64,000 nucleotides of DNA. Origin: Thiothrix caldifontis (GTDB lineage: Bacteria; Pseudomonadota; Gammaproteobacteria; Thiotrichales; Thiotrichaceae). The notes under the pieces were generated by a model. That model ran no database searches. It was not told where the DNA came from and saw only the letters and a list, made by a program, of their open reading frames with translations. Where the stretch lies: the NCBI RefSeq assembly GCF_900107695.1, contig NZ_FNQP01000016.1:1-64000 (forward strand). Reading direction: 5' to 3'. Shown in pieces: positions 52,286 through 60,824 of this stretch (position 1 is the stretch's first letter; every line of letters starts with the position of its first letter). The translations under genes were made by a program, and so were the position numbers.

Positions 52286-53342
52286 GGTCTTCCTCCAACG
52301 GGATCAGAATAGAAAAACAGGTATGTCCCGGAACGGACTCACAATGAATCAAACCGTTATGACGGCGCATCAGTGTTTGGGCAATCGCCAACCCCAAACC
52401 ACTACCTTCAGGATGCCCACTTACCATTGGCAAGAATAACTTATCCTGCAAATGTTCCGGCACCCCTGGACCGTTATCACAAATTTCGACTTTCAGTACA
52501 TGGCGATAACGTGTTTGCTGGATCGTAAATTGTCGCAGAATGCGAGTACGCAACATGATCAGACCACTGCCTGCTAACACGCGAGTTGCATTATTGACAA
52601 TATTCAATACCACTTGTACGAGCTGGTTACGGTCGCCCTGAAACTCAGGCAGACTAGGATCGTAGTCACGTATAAACTGCACATCAGCAGGTACTTCTGC
52701 ACTCACCAAATGGCGTACATGCTCTAACACCTCATGAATATTAACGCTTTCCGGGTGAGGCAAGCGACTTGGCCCTAACATGCCATCCACCAAATGTTTC
52801 AAACGATCCGCTTCGGAAATAATAATCTGGGTGTATTCTTTCAGTTCTGGGTTATCCAGCTCACTTTCCAACAGTTGCGCCGCCCCACGCAAGCCACCCA
52901 GTGGGTTTTTAATTTCATGCGCGATACCGCGTACCAACTCATGCACCGCTTTTTGTTGGTGGATCACTTGCTCTTCACGCACAATGCGCAGTTTGCGATC
53001 AATACGATGCACTTCCAATAGCAGGTGATTTTTCCAGTCACGTAACGTAATGGGGGTGATCACACAGTCAATAGTGATTGCTTCACCTGTTGCCAGCTCA
53101 ATGATGCATTCACGAATGGATTGTGGGTCACTTAAACTCAAGGCCAGCTCTAAGTGCTCTAAGACTTCTTTGCTGCGCAACAATAATGCTACCGGCTCCC
53201 CCACTGCACGCTGTTGGCTTTGCCCAAATAATATTTCAGCCGACTGATTCATGTACACAACAGCAAGCCCTGCATCAAGCACCACAATGGAGCATGTCAG
53301 GGTATCCAGCAGATCACTTTTCTTCAGACTTGTATTATCCAT
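52272..53342 (-). CDS. ntrB: nitrogen sensor kinase NtrB
   Basis: The PAS-like N-terminal domain (SIVVLDAGLAVVYMNQSAEILFG) is followed by the H-box GIAHEIKNPLGGLRGAAQLLESEL, the N-box NIVNNATR and G-boxes CDNGPGVPE and GHPEGSGLGLAIAQ. The length of 356 residues is normal. NtrB phosphorylates NtrC under control of PII. No Shine-Dalgarno sequence is visible before the ATG, and the predicted sigma-54 start point lies about one base upstream of it. Confidence 0.96.
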   Translation of the reverse strand: MDNTSLKKSDLLDTLTCSIVVLDAGLAVVYMNQSAEILFGQSQQRAVGEPVALLLRSKEVLEHLELALSLSDPQSIRECIIELATGEAITIDCVITPITLRDWKNHLLLEVHRIDRKLRIVREEQVIHQQKAVHELVRGIAHEIKNPLGGLRGAAQLLESELDNPELKEYTQIIISEADRLKHLVDGMLGPSRLPHPESVNIHEVLEHVRHLVSAEVPADVQFIRDYDPSLPEFQGDRNQLVQVVLNIVNNATRVLAGSGLIMLRTRILRQFTIQQTRYRHVLKVEICDNGPGVPEHLQDKLFLPMVSGHPEGSGLGLAIAQTLMRRHNGLIHCESVPGHTCFSILIPLEEDHAAH

Positions 53343-53352
53343 AATGAAACCA

Positions 53353-53369
53353 ATGCAAATTCAATGCCA
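53353..53369 (-). promoter_or_regulatory. sigma-54 promoter of ntrBC
   Basis: Read on the minus strand, TGGCAT, five bases, then TTGCAT gives the RpoN consensus with GG and GC ten bases apart. Its -12 GC is at 53356-53355, placing the transcription start near 53343, next to the ntrB ATG at 53342. Confidence 0.75.
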
Positions 53370-53442
53370 TGTAAATTTATCTATTTATTTCAATTAATTA
53401 TATATGACATAGGGTTCACCACACATACACCAACAACGATAA

Positions 53443-53459
53443 TGCACCAAAATAATGCA
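53443..53459. promoter_or_regulatory. NtrC-like binding dyad upstream of ntrB
   Basis: TGCACCAAAATAATGCA matches the NtrC consensus at 15 of 17 positions and lies about 90 bases upstream of the ntrB sigma-54 promoter, a normal enhancer distance. The rest of the 386-base gap from 53343 to 53728 shows only the hairpin at 53636 and no gene. Confidence 0.65.
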
Positions 53460-53635
53460 TTCAGTTTTAACCGTTAAGTGCACGTCATAGCTGCTTTGTA
53501 GGTATAAATGCAACAACCTGACCCAACACTTGCACATCACGCAAATCTTCAGATTGTCGACAATAACAAAGTAAAGCACCGCAAAATATGCCGCTCACCC
53601 CCCAAAACACCGCACAAGAATCTACAAAATGTTGT

Positions 53636-53667
53636 GCAATCACCAAAAATCTTTGTTTTGTGATTGC
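53636..53667. repeat. inverted repeat upstream of the symporter operon
   Basis: GCAATCACCAAAA and TTTTGTGATTGC pair with one bulged base around a 7-base loop, 61 bases upstream of the small-subunit ATG. No T-run follows in the plus direction. It may be an operator or a leader hairpin of the symporter operon. Confidence 0.45.
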
Positions 53668-53728
53668 TTGATGATTTGCATTCACGCTAAACTCTTCGCG
53701 TTTGTACAACAACGGAGGAGTCTTATAT

Positions 53729-53983
53729 ATGTTGGATAGATCTGCAAAGGCATATTGGGCAGCGAACGTTCGCTTGCTTTCTATTTGCCTTGTTATTTGG
53801 TTCGTGGTGTCGTTTGGCTTTGGTATTTTGTTGCTTGATCAACTCAATACCATCCAACTTGGCGGTTATAAACTTGGCTTCTGGTTCGCCCAGCAAGGTT
53901 CAATTTACGTATTCGTGGCTTTGATTTTCTTCTATGCATGGCGCATGGGGCAGATCGACCGCAAATTTGATGTTCACGAATAA
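53729..53983 (+). CDS. symporter small subunit, DUF4212 type
   Basis: The ATG at 53729 follows a strong GGAGG. The 84-residue protein has two membrane helices (about 15-37 and 52-72) around LDQLNTIQLGGYKLGFWFAQQGSIYVFVALIFFYAWRM, typical of the small protein encoded directly before VC_2705-type sodium:solute symporters. A 12-base gap separates the two genes. Confidence 0.88.
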   Translation: MLDRSAKAYWAANVRLLSICLVIWFVVSFGFGILLLDQLNTIQLGGYKLGFWFAQQGSIYVFVALIFFYAWRMGQIDRKFDVHE

Positions 53984-53995
53984 GGGGAGAAATAC

Positions 53996-55921
53996 ATGAC
54001 TGAACTTCAAATCTGGACTTATGCCCTCGTCGGCTTGAGCTTTGCCCTGTACTTCGGTATTGCATGGTGGGCGCGTGCTGGCTCTACCAGTGACTTCTAC
54101 GTAGCGGGTGGTGGTATCGGCCCTATCCAAAACGGTATGGCGACAGCAGCGGACTGGATGTCAGCGGCTTCCTTCATCTCGATGGCGGGTATCATTGCTT
54201 TCAAAGGCTATGACGCTTCGGCTTACCTGATGGGTTGGACGGGTGGTTACGTACTGATGGCGATGCTGTTAGCACCGTATCTGCGTAAATTCGGTAAATT
54301 TACCGTACCTGAGTTCGTTGGCGACCGTTACTACTCCAAGACGGCGCGTATCGTGGCGGTTATCTGCTTGATCGTTATCTCCCTGACGTATGTAATCGGT
54401 CAGATGAAAGGCGTAGGCGTTACTTTCTCTCGCTTCCTGGGTGTTTCCATGGAAATGGGTCTGGTTGTCGGTATGATTATCGTGTTCTTCTATGCTGCTT
54501 TCGGCGGTATGAAAGGCATTACCTACACCCAAATTGCGCAATACGTTGTTTTGATCTTGGCTTACACCATTCCTGCCATCTTCATCTCCCTTAACCTGAC
54601 TGGCAACCCCATCCCACAACTGGGCTTAGGCTCGACAATGGCGGATGGCAGTGGCATTTTCATGTTGGATAAACTGGATCAAGTCGTCACTGACCTAGGC
54701 TTTAAGGCATATACCACCCAAAACGACACTACCATCAACGTCTTCATGTTAACCATGACGCTAATGATCGGTACTGCGGGTCTGCCACACGTTATTATCC
54801 GTTTCTTCACGGTAGCCACTGTTAAGGATGCACGTTCTTCTGCGGGTTGGGCATTGATCTTCATCGCGTTGTTGTACACCACGGCTCCGGCAGTCGGTGC
54901 AATGGCACGTTTGAACTTGGTGAACACCATCCAAACCGGTGAAATCGGTGCGGCTGATAGCAACTTGGCAATGGATGCACGTCCACAATGGATGGCAAAC
55001 TGGGAAAAAACCGGCTTAATCTCATTCCAAGACAAGAACGGCGACGGCAAAATCCAGTACTACAACGATGGCGCATTAAGCAAAGCACAAGCTGACTTGG
55101 GCGCTGCTGAGAAAGCGTTGAAAGAAGCACAGGACAAAGCCGGTGATACCGCAGCCGCTCAAGCTAAGGTTGACGCTGCTAAGACTGCCGCTGACGAAGC
55201 CATGACCAAGTACATGACGGACGAGAAAACCAAAAAGTTTGCTGATCTCGGTTGGAAAGGTAACGAAGTCACTAAGGTCGACAATGACATCATGGTACTG
55301 GCTAACCCAGAAATTGCTAACCTGCCTAACTGGGTTATCGCTCTGGTAGCAGCCGGTGGTATCGCAGCGGCACTGTCTACAGCAGCAGGCTTGTTGTTGG
55401 CTATCGCATCTTCCGTTTCTCATGACTTGATGAAAGGTATTTTCATGCCTAACATCTCTGAAAAGACCGAATTGATGGCATCACGGGTTGCGATCACTGT
55501 CGCTATCATCTTGGCGGGCTACATGGGGATGAATCCACCGGGCTTTGCGGCAGAGGTGGTGGCTTTGGCGTTTGGTTTGGCGGCATCCTCCATCTTCCCT
55601 GTGTTGATGATGGGTATCTTCTCTAAGCGCATGAACACCGCAGGTGCTATCTCCGGGATGTTGGCGGGTATCGGCTTGACCCTGTTGTACATCTTCTGGT
55701 TCAAAGGCTGGTTCTTCATCAAAGGTACAGAAATGGCACCTAACGTTGCAGCTAACTGGTTCTTGGGTATCTCCCCTGAAGCGTTTGGTACAGTCGGTGC
55801 GATTGCGAACTTCGTGGTTGCGTTTGTTGTTTCTCGCTTCACGCCAGCGCCACCAGAGCATATTCAACACTTGGTTGAAGACGTTCGCGTACCACGTGGT
55901 GCGGGTGCTGCTACTCACTAA
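53996..55921 (+). CDS. sodium:solute symporter, VC_2705 subfamily, with coiled-coil insert
   Basis: The SSS-family carrier has 641 residues and about 13 membrane helices. Marks are YVAGGGIGPIQNGMATAADWMSAASFISMAG and VPEFVGDRYYSK. A soluble insert occupies about residues 320-435. In it, DKNGDGKIQYYN at 346-357 looks like an EF-hand calcium loop, followed by an Ala/Lys/Glu-rich coiled coil at about 361-410. Monocarboxylates such as acetate are plausible substrates by family. The partner is the small subunit upstream. Confidence 0.88.
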   Translation: MTELQIWTYALVGLSFALYFGIAWWARAGSTSDFYVAGGGIGPIQNGMATAADWMSAASFISMAGIIAFKGYDASAYLMGWTGGYVLMAMLLAPYLRKFGKFTVPEFVGDRYYSKTARIVAVICLIVISLTYVIGQMKGVGVTFSRFLGVSMEMGLVVGMIIVFFYAAFGGMKGITYTQIAQYVVLILAYTIPAIFISLNLTGNPIPQLGLGSTMADGSGIFMLDKLDQVVTDLGFKAYTTQNDTTINVFMLTMTLMIGTAGLPHVIIRFFTVATVKDARSSAGWALIFIALLYTTAPAVGAMARLNLVNTIQTGEIGAADSNLAMDARPQWMANWEKTGLISFQDKNGDGKIQYYNDGALSKAQADLGAAEKALKEAQDKAGDTAAAQAKVDAAKTAADEAMTKYMTDEKTKKFADLGWKGNEVTKVDNDIMVLANPEIANLPNWVIALVAAGGIAAALSTAAGLLLAIASSVSHDLMKGIFMPNISEKTELMASRVAITVAIILAGYMGMNPPGFAAEVVALAFGLAASSIFPVLMMGIFSKRMNTAGAISGMLAGIGLTLLYIFWFKGWFFIKGTEMAPNVAANWFLGISPEAFGTVGAIANFVVAFVVSRFTPAPPEHIQHLVEDVRVPRGAGAATH

Positions 55922-55944
55922 ACCGACTCTCCACTCGGTTTGAG

Positions 55945-55971
55945 AAAAGGCTCCTTCGGGAGCCTTTTTTT
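55945..55971 (+). terminator. Rho-independent terminator of the symporter operon
   Basis: AAAAGGCTCC, loop TTCG, GGAGCCTTTT and a run of seven Ts form a strong terminator 23 bases after the symporter stop. Confidence 0.95.
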
Positions 55972-56017
55972 ATGACATAATCGTGCTGTTATGCAGCAAA
56001 AAAGGTGTGATCAATAC

Positions 56018-57421
56018 ATGAAATCGACGTTCCCGTTAGCCTGTTTTACCGGACTTATGACGTTATTACTGCCCGCCCTCAGTTTCGCCAGTGGCAGCGG
56101 TGGCACTGAGGTTGTTAATCTGACTGCCACCGCGTTGGGTTTGACCGCCTTAATTTTGTTCATTTTTGCGTATGGTTTGGTGATTGGTGAAGAACACCTG
56201 CACATGCGCAAATCCAAACCCGTGATTGTCGCGGCAGGCATTATCTGGGTACTGGTTGCGATTGCGTATACCAGCGCAGGCAGACAGGAACAGATGAGTG
56301 AAATTCTCAATCACAACCTGCTGGAATACGGGCAGTTGTTCCTGTTCCTGCTTGCCGCCATGACCTTCATCAATACCTTGGAAGAGCGCAATATGTTTGC
56401 GGCGTTACGGTCTTGGTTGGTGTCCAGAGGCTTTTCGCTGTACTGGATTTTCTGGATCACCGGGCTGATGGCATTCTTTATTTCACCCATCGCCGATAAT
56501 TTAACAACGGCGCTGTTGATGGCGGCAGTACTGATGGCTGTCGCTGCCGACAAGCCCGCCTTTGTTGCCATGGGCTGTATCAATATCGTGGTGGCTGCCA
56601 ATGCAGGCGGCGCATGGAGTCCGTTTGGTGACATTACCACCTTAATGGTGTGGCAAGCAGGTATTGTGAAATTCCAAGAATTTTTTGCTTTATTCGTTCC
56701 CTCAGTGCTTAACTGGCTCGTGCCTGCTTTCATCATGTCGTTTTTCATTGAAAAAGGAAAACCGGCGGCGATGAAGGATGTGGTGACCATCAAACGCGGC
56801 GGTTTCGTGGTGCTGGGTTTGTTTATTGCCACCATTGCTACAGCGGTCATGTTCCATAACTCACTGCACCTGCCCCCTGTGTTAGGCATGATGACCGGGC
56901 TTGGGGTACTGCAAGTGTTTGGCTGGTATTTGAAAATGTCTGACCACGACCCTAGCAATGACAATGAAGAAGGTGTCGGGCGTTTCGATATTTACAACCA
57001 ATTGCAACGTTCGGAATGGGACACACTGATGTTCTTCTACGGCGTTATCTTGTGCGTCGGCGGGTTGGGAGCATTTGGCTACCTCGCACTGGTTTCCGAA
57101 GTGCTGTACACCGACATGGGGGCGACTTGGGCAAACGTTATGATCGGCTTGCTATCAGCAGTGGTCGATAATATTCCGGTCATGTTTGCAGTCATTACCA
57201 TGCACCCAGAAATGTCGCACGGGCAATGGTTGTTGGTGACGCTGACAGCGGGCGTGGGTGGTTCGTTGTTGTCTATCGGTTCAGCCGCTGGGGTCGCGCT
57301 GATGGGGCAAGCACGCGGGATTTACACGTTTATGTCACACCTGAAATGGACGTGGGCGGTGGCTCTCGGTTATGTCATTAGCATTTGGATCCATCTATGG
57401 ATTAATGCCGCAGTGATGTGA
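56018..57421 (+). CDS. nhaD: Na+/H+ antiporter NhaD
   Basis: The start at 56018 (MKSTFPLACFTGLMTLLLPALSFA) gives a signal-like first helix. An upstream ATG adds nine residues and is less well placed. The polytopic protein of 467 residues shows NhaD-typical segments ISPIADNLTTALLMAAVLMAV, NAGGAWSPFGDITTLMVW and VVDNIPVMFAVITM, with the conserved acidic and Ser/Thr residues of ion-transporter superfamily members. It uses the proton gradient to expel sodium. Confidence 0.92.
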   Translation: MKSTFPLACFTGLMTLLLPALSFASGSGGTEVVNLTATALGLTALILFIFAYGLVIGEEHLHMRKSKPVIVAAGIIWVLVAIAYTSAGRQEQMSEILNHNLLEYGQLFLFLLAAMTFINTLEERNMFAALRSWLVSRGFSLYWIFWITGLMAFFISPIADNLTTALLMAAVLMAVAADKPAFVAMGCINIVVAANAGGAWSPFGDITTLMVWQAGIVKFQEFFALFVPSVLNWLVPAFIMSFFIEKGKPAAMKDVVTIKRGGFVVLGLFIATIATAVMFHNSLHLPPVLGMMTGLGVLQVFGWYLKMSDHDPSNDNEEGVGRFDIYNQLQRSEWDTLMFFYGVILCVGGLGAFGYLALVSEVLYTDMGATWANVMIGLLSAVVDNIPVMFAVITMHPEMSHGQWLLVTLTAGVGGSLLSIGSAAGVALMGQARGIYTFMSHLKWTWAVALGYVISIWIHLWINAAVM

Positions 57422-57513
57422 TGCTAGAGTCTACGTAAGCAAGATTACGGATAAACCGGCATACTGCTATGTGCTAACCTCCAAGATTCTACACCATCAG
57501 CGAGAATGCACGA

Positions 57514-58866
57514 ATGCCCAAGACCAAACCATCACTTACTGCCCAAGTCGTCATTGCCATGTTGCTTGGCATTGCCGTCGGCTTACTCCTCAATGTCAGC
57601 GGGTTAAATACCGCTGGCAGTTTTGTGAATGAATACATCGTCAATGGTTTATTCAAAGCTGTCGGCACATTGTTCATCAATGCGCTGAAAATGCTGGTTG
57701 TACCGCTGGTATTGTTCTCACTGATTTGCGGCGTTTGCGGCATTGGCAACCTCAGCACCTTGGGGCGCGTCGGGGCGAAATCCTTCGGTTTGTATTTATT
57801 CACCACCGCGATAGCCGTCGCCACTGCCGTCATTTTCGCGCTGACCGCAGGCATTGGGCAAGGGATGCAAGCCAGTACCGATGCTGCTTTCACCGGTAGA
57901 GAAGCCCCGCCACTGCTGGACGTCTTCACCAACATCATCCCCACCAACCCGATTAATGCAATGGCAAACGGCGAAATGTTGCAGGTGATTTTCTTCGCGA
58001 TTCTCGCCGGAATCAGCATCCTCATGGTCGGCAAAAAAGCCAAACCCCTGATTGAAGGCGCGGAACTCGCCAACGAAGTCATGATGAAAATGGTCAGCAT
58101 TGTGATGGCAGCCGCCCCCTACGCCGTGTTCGCGCTGATTGCCAAAGCAATGGCGGAACTGGGTTTTGAATTACTCAGCGTCCTTATTGGTTACGTGCTG
58201 GTGTTGGTCGCCGCACTCATGTTCCACCTGTTCGGCACACTGATGCTATTGTTGAAAGTACTTACGGGGCTTAACCCACTGCGCTTTATCAGCAAGATGC
58301 GTAATGTACAGGTCTTCGCTTTTAGCACTGCCAGTTCCAACGCCACCATTCCTGTCACCTTGCGTACTGTCACCGAACGCTTGGGGGTCAACAATTCCGT
58401 TGCTTCGTTCACCGTGCCGTTTGGCGCGACCATCAATATGGATGGCACGGCGATTATGCAAGGCGTGGCAACCGTGTTTATTGCGCATGTCTACGGTATT
58501 GACCTGAGTGTCAGCGATTACCTCGTGGTGATTGCCATGGCAGTATTGGCTTCGATTGGCACGGCAGGTGTGCCGGGCGTGGGGCTGATTATGCTGTCAA
58601 TGGTGTTTGTGCAAGTCGGCTTGCCGGTAGAAGGTATCGGCTTGATTCTGGGCGTTGACCGCTTGCTGGATATGATTCGCACCGCTGTGAATGTGTCGGG
58701 CGATGCCACCGTATCGGTGATTGTGGCGAAAAGCGAAGGCAAGTTAGATACCAGCGTTTACAACGACCCAATGGCGGGCGTTACCACGAGTGACATTGTG
58801 CTGGATGCAGCCACCGAGCGTGAATTGGCGGAAGTGGTGGCAAGCACGCACGCCCGCAAGGATTAG
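57514..58866 (+). CDS. dicarboxylate/amino acid:cation symporter (DAACS)
   Basis: The 450-residue GltP/DctA-type carrier shows LKMLVVPLVLFSLICGVCGIGNL, the serine-rich hairpin AFSTASSNATIPVTLRTV, the NMDGTAIMQGVATVFIAHVYG motif and DRLLDMIRTAVNVSGDATVSVIVAKSEGK, which line the substrate and sodium sites. Glutamate, aspartate or C4-dicarboxylates are likely substrates. Confidence 0.93.
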   Translation: MPKTKPSLTAQVVIAMLLGIAVGLLLNVSGLNTAGSFVNEYIVNGLFKAVGTLFINALKMLVVPLVLFSLICGVCGIGNLSTLGRVGAKSFGLYLFTTAIAVATAVIFALTAGIGQGMQASTDAAFTGREAPPLLDVFTNIIPTNPINAMANGEMLQVIFFAILAGISILMVGKKAKPLIEGAELANEVMMKMVSIVMAAAPYAVFALIAKAMAELGFELLSVLIGYVLVLVAALMFHLFGTLMLLLKVLTGLNPLRFISKMRNVQVFAFSTASSNATIPVTLRTVTERLGVNNSVASFTVPFGATINMDGTAIMQGVATVFIAHVYGIDLSVSDYLVVIAMAVLASIGTAGVPGVGLIMLSMVFVQVGLPVEGIGLILGVDRLLDMIRTAVNVSGDATVSVIVAKSEGKLDTSVYNDPMAGVTTSDIVLDAATERELAEVVASTHARKD

Positions 58867-58875
58867 CAATCTCAC

Positions 58876-59763
58876 TTAGCCTTCAACATTAGATTGCGTT
58901 TCAATGCTCACTAAATACTGAAACAACTGGCTGTTGGGGATGGCGATAATCTTGCCATTCCCAAGCTCAATCAACGCATTTTGCGCCCGAATCTCGCGTA
59001 AAACACCGCTATATTCACCGAAGCCCAAGGTTTGCCCAGGCATAAAAGTCTCTCGCGCGTAAAACCCCGCAACCAAATTATGCGCCATCTCACGCCCCCC
59101 CAAACCGACGGCTAACGCAATCGCAAACCCCATTGACGCAATAATGGTGATCAACACGGTATACAACAATTGCGTATCCATGCCCATTTGCCCTAGCGCA
59201 ACCACAATCGTAATCGCCACCGTCAAGCCATACACCAAACCGCCAATCGTATTGGTTGAAGTCAGCCCCAAACTCCCGCTGCCCTGCACGGTTTGCCGCA
59301 GAAAATTTGCCACCACAAACCCAAACACCACAATAATAATCGCCGCAATGATTTTAGGCAGAAACACCACGAAACTTTCAGTCAGTTGAGTCAACTCCTT
59401 AATACCCAATAACTCAGTCGCAGGCATTAAAGTCGCGAAAAACACCAGCCAAAACACCATCTTGCCGATCAAACGTGACGGGGTACTTTTCACCCCGCCC
59501 TCCGACATCATGGCATCAACACCGGCATTGCGACTGAGCTTGTCGATGCCCATTTTGCGTAATACCGAGCCGGTAATCATCGCCAGTACAATCCCGATCA
59601 CTAAACCAATCAGCAAAATAATCAGCGCAGCAATAGCTTTTGGCAGAAAACCAATCAACAAATCCCATTGGGAAAACAGTGGTTCTAACAGACGCTGATT
59701 AAATAACTCATCAAATTGGAGTAAATCACTAAAACGGGTGGGTTCATTAACATTAAGATTCAT
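58876..59763 (-). CDS. small-conductance mechanosensitive channel-like protein, TM-helix type
   Basis: The 295-residue protein has an N-terminal part with conserved TM-helix repeats (FLPKAIAALIILLIGLVIGIVLA and FLPKIIAAIIIVVFGFVVANFL), then a MscS-like pore and beta domain (IIASMGFAIALAVGLGGREMAHNLVAGFYARETFMPGQTLGFGEYSGVLREI and IIAIPNSQLF). It overlaps the upstream small gene by 11 bases and is the last gene of the ECF sigma operon. Confidence 0.85.
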   Translation of the reverse strand: MNLNVNEPTRFSDLLQFDELFNQRLLEPLFSQWDLLIGFLPKAIAALIILLIGLVIGIVLAMITGSVLRKMGIDKLSRNAGVDAMMSEGGVKSTPSRLIGKMVFWLVFFATLMPATELLGIKELTQLTESFVVFLPKIIAAIIIVVFGFVVANFLRQTVQGSGSLGLTSTNTIGGLVYGLTVAITIVVALGQMGMDTQLLYTVLITIIASMGFAIALAVGLGGREMAHNLVAGFYARETFMPGQTLGFGEYSGVLREIRAQNALIELGNGKIIAIPNSQLFQYLVSIETQSNVEG

Positions 59764-60016
59764 GCGAAGACTTCTCCAATCGAGAGCGAATAACAGTGAG
59801 CTTGCCAGCCATGATTACCAACACTGCCGTGAATAATTGCGCAAAGGTCAGCAGCAAAAAACCAGCAAACTTGAATAAATCACGCAACGACAACTCAGCA
59901 CGAGAACGTTTCAGAATCCGCTCAATCCGCTGCGAGGAAGTCGCCTTGCGCGTATTCGCGGCTTGCTGCCAGATGGCGCGTAACTCTTGTTCCAATTGCT
60001 CATTTGCATTAGGCAT
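59753..60016 (-). CDS. small single-pass membrane protein, possible anti-sigma factor
   Basis: The 87 residues comprise a charged cytoplasmic-type N-terminal half (1-47, rich in Glu, Arg and Gln) and one membrane helix (about 48-70), then a short basic tail. No zinc-binding anti-sigma (HxxxCxxC) motif is present. Its place between the ECF sigma gene (6-base gap) and the channel gene fits an anti-sigma role, but that is inference. Confidence 0.55.
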   Translation of the reverse strand: MPNANEQLEQELRAIWQQAANTRKATSSQRIERILKRSRAELSLRDLFKFAGFLLLTFAQLFTAVLVIMAGKLTVIRSRLEKSSHES

Positions 60017-60022
60017 AGTGGC

Positions 60023-60613
60023 TCACAGGCACAGTTTTTCGTAAAGTTTTTTAAATTGTTCCATTGCGCGGTAAAAGCGCATTTTGGTCGCACTTAATTT
60101 GCTACCCAAGGTATTGGCAATATCCTCTAGGGACAACTCACCCATGAAACGCAGGTTGAGGATTTCACTTTCTGCCTCGCGCATCTCACCTAAGGTTTTT
60201 TGCACACAATCCTCCTCCTCGGTGTGGCTGTAGGCAGCCTGCGGGGTATGTTCGTCGACTAACAAGGTATCAAACGCATTCCCAGCCTCCTGATCACTCA
60301 AATCTGCCTCATGAACCCATTGTTTACGTTTCGCGGCGACCGTGTGGCATTGATTCATCACAATCCGGTACAGCCAAGTTTTAAATTGCGCCCGCCCTTC
60401 AAATTGCGGCAAAGCATGGAATACCCGCATAAACACATCCTGCGTGACATCTTCTGCGTCTGCCTCCGTGCCCAAATAACGACGGCACAAATTGAACACA
60501 TAACGCTCGTGACGCCGCACCACTTCGCTGAATGCATCCATGACATAAGGCAGCTCACTGCGGCAGCGCTCCAATAAATTATCGTCGTCTAGGGCTTGTA
60601 ATGTGCTGCTCAT
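60023..60613 (-). CDS. ECF-type RNA polymerase sigma factor
   Basis: The start at 60613 (MSSTLQALDDDNLLERC) follows AAAGGAGG. The 196-residue protein shows sigma region 2 (VVRRHERYVFNLCRRYLGTEADAEDVTQDVFMRVFHALPQFEGRAQFKTWLYRI) and region 4 (LNLRFMGELSLEDIANTLGSKLSATKMRFYRA). It is therefore a group 4 sigma factor. Both it and the divergent gene at 60825 carry the same promoter-like motif upstream, which suggests autoregulation. Confidence 0.92.
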   Translation of the reverse strand: MSSTLQALDDDNLLERCRSELPYVMDAFSEVVRRHERYVFNLCRRYLGTEADAEDVTQDVFMRVFHALPQFEGRAQFKTWLYRIVMNQCHTVAAKRKQWVHEADLSDQEAGNAFDTLLVDEHTPQAAYSHTEEEDCVQKTLGEMREAESEILNLRFMGELSLEDIANTLGSKLSATKMRFYRAMEQFKKLYEKLCL

Positions 60614-60633
60614 CAATCCTCCTTTATGTAAGA

Positions 60634-60662
60634 GACTCACCGAATGCCCGAAAAGTCACAAA
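60634..60662 (-). promoter_or_regulatory. predicted ECF promoter of the sigma operon
   Basis: On the minus strand TTTGTGACTTT (60662-60652), 14 bases, then AGTC (60637-60634). The identical pair with the same spacing occurs on the plus strand before the divergent gene. The predicted start point leaves a short leader with the AAAGGAGG ribosome site. Confidence 0.6.
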
Positions 60663-60703
60663 CCAACATCACTTAATTTTTCAATACAACTTTTTATGAA
60701 AAA

Positions 60704-60732
60704 TTTGTGACTTTCCGTTAACAGGCGCAGTC
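60704..60732 (+). promoter_or_regulatory. predicted ECF promoter of the divergent envelope-protein gene
   Basis: On the plus strand TTTGTGACTTT (60704-60714), 14 bases, then AGTC (60729-60732). The arrangement mirrors the site at 60634-60662 and is oriented towards the gene at 60825, leaving a leader of about 85 bases. Confidence 0.6.
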
Positions 60733-60824
60733 CCATCCAACAGTGAAGCAGGAGAAATTAGCACAAGCCTTAACTGCGGAACAATTTTTAAATGATTTTT
60801 GAATAAGTTTGTGGAGAAGATAAC

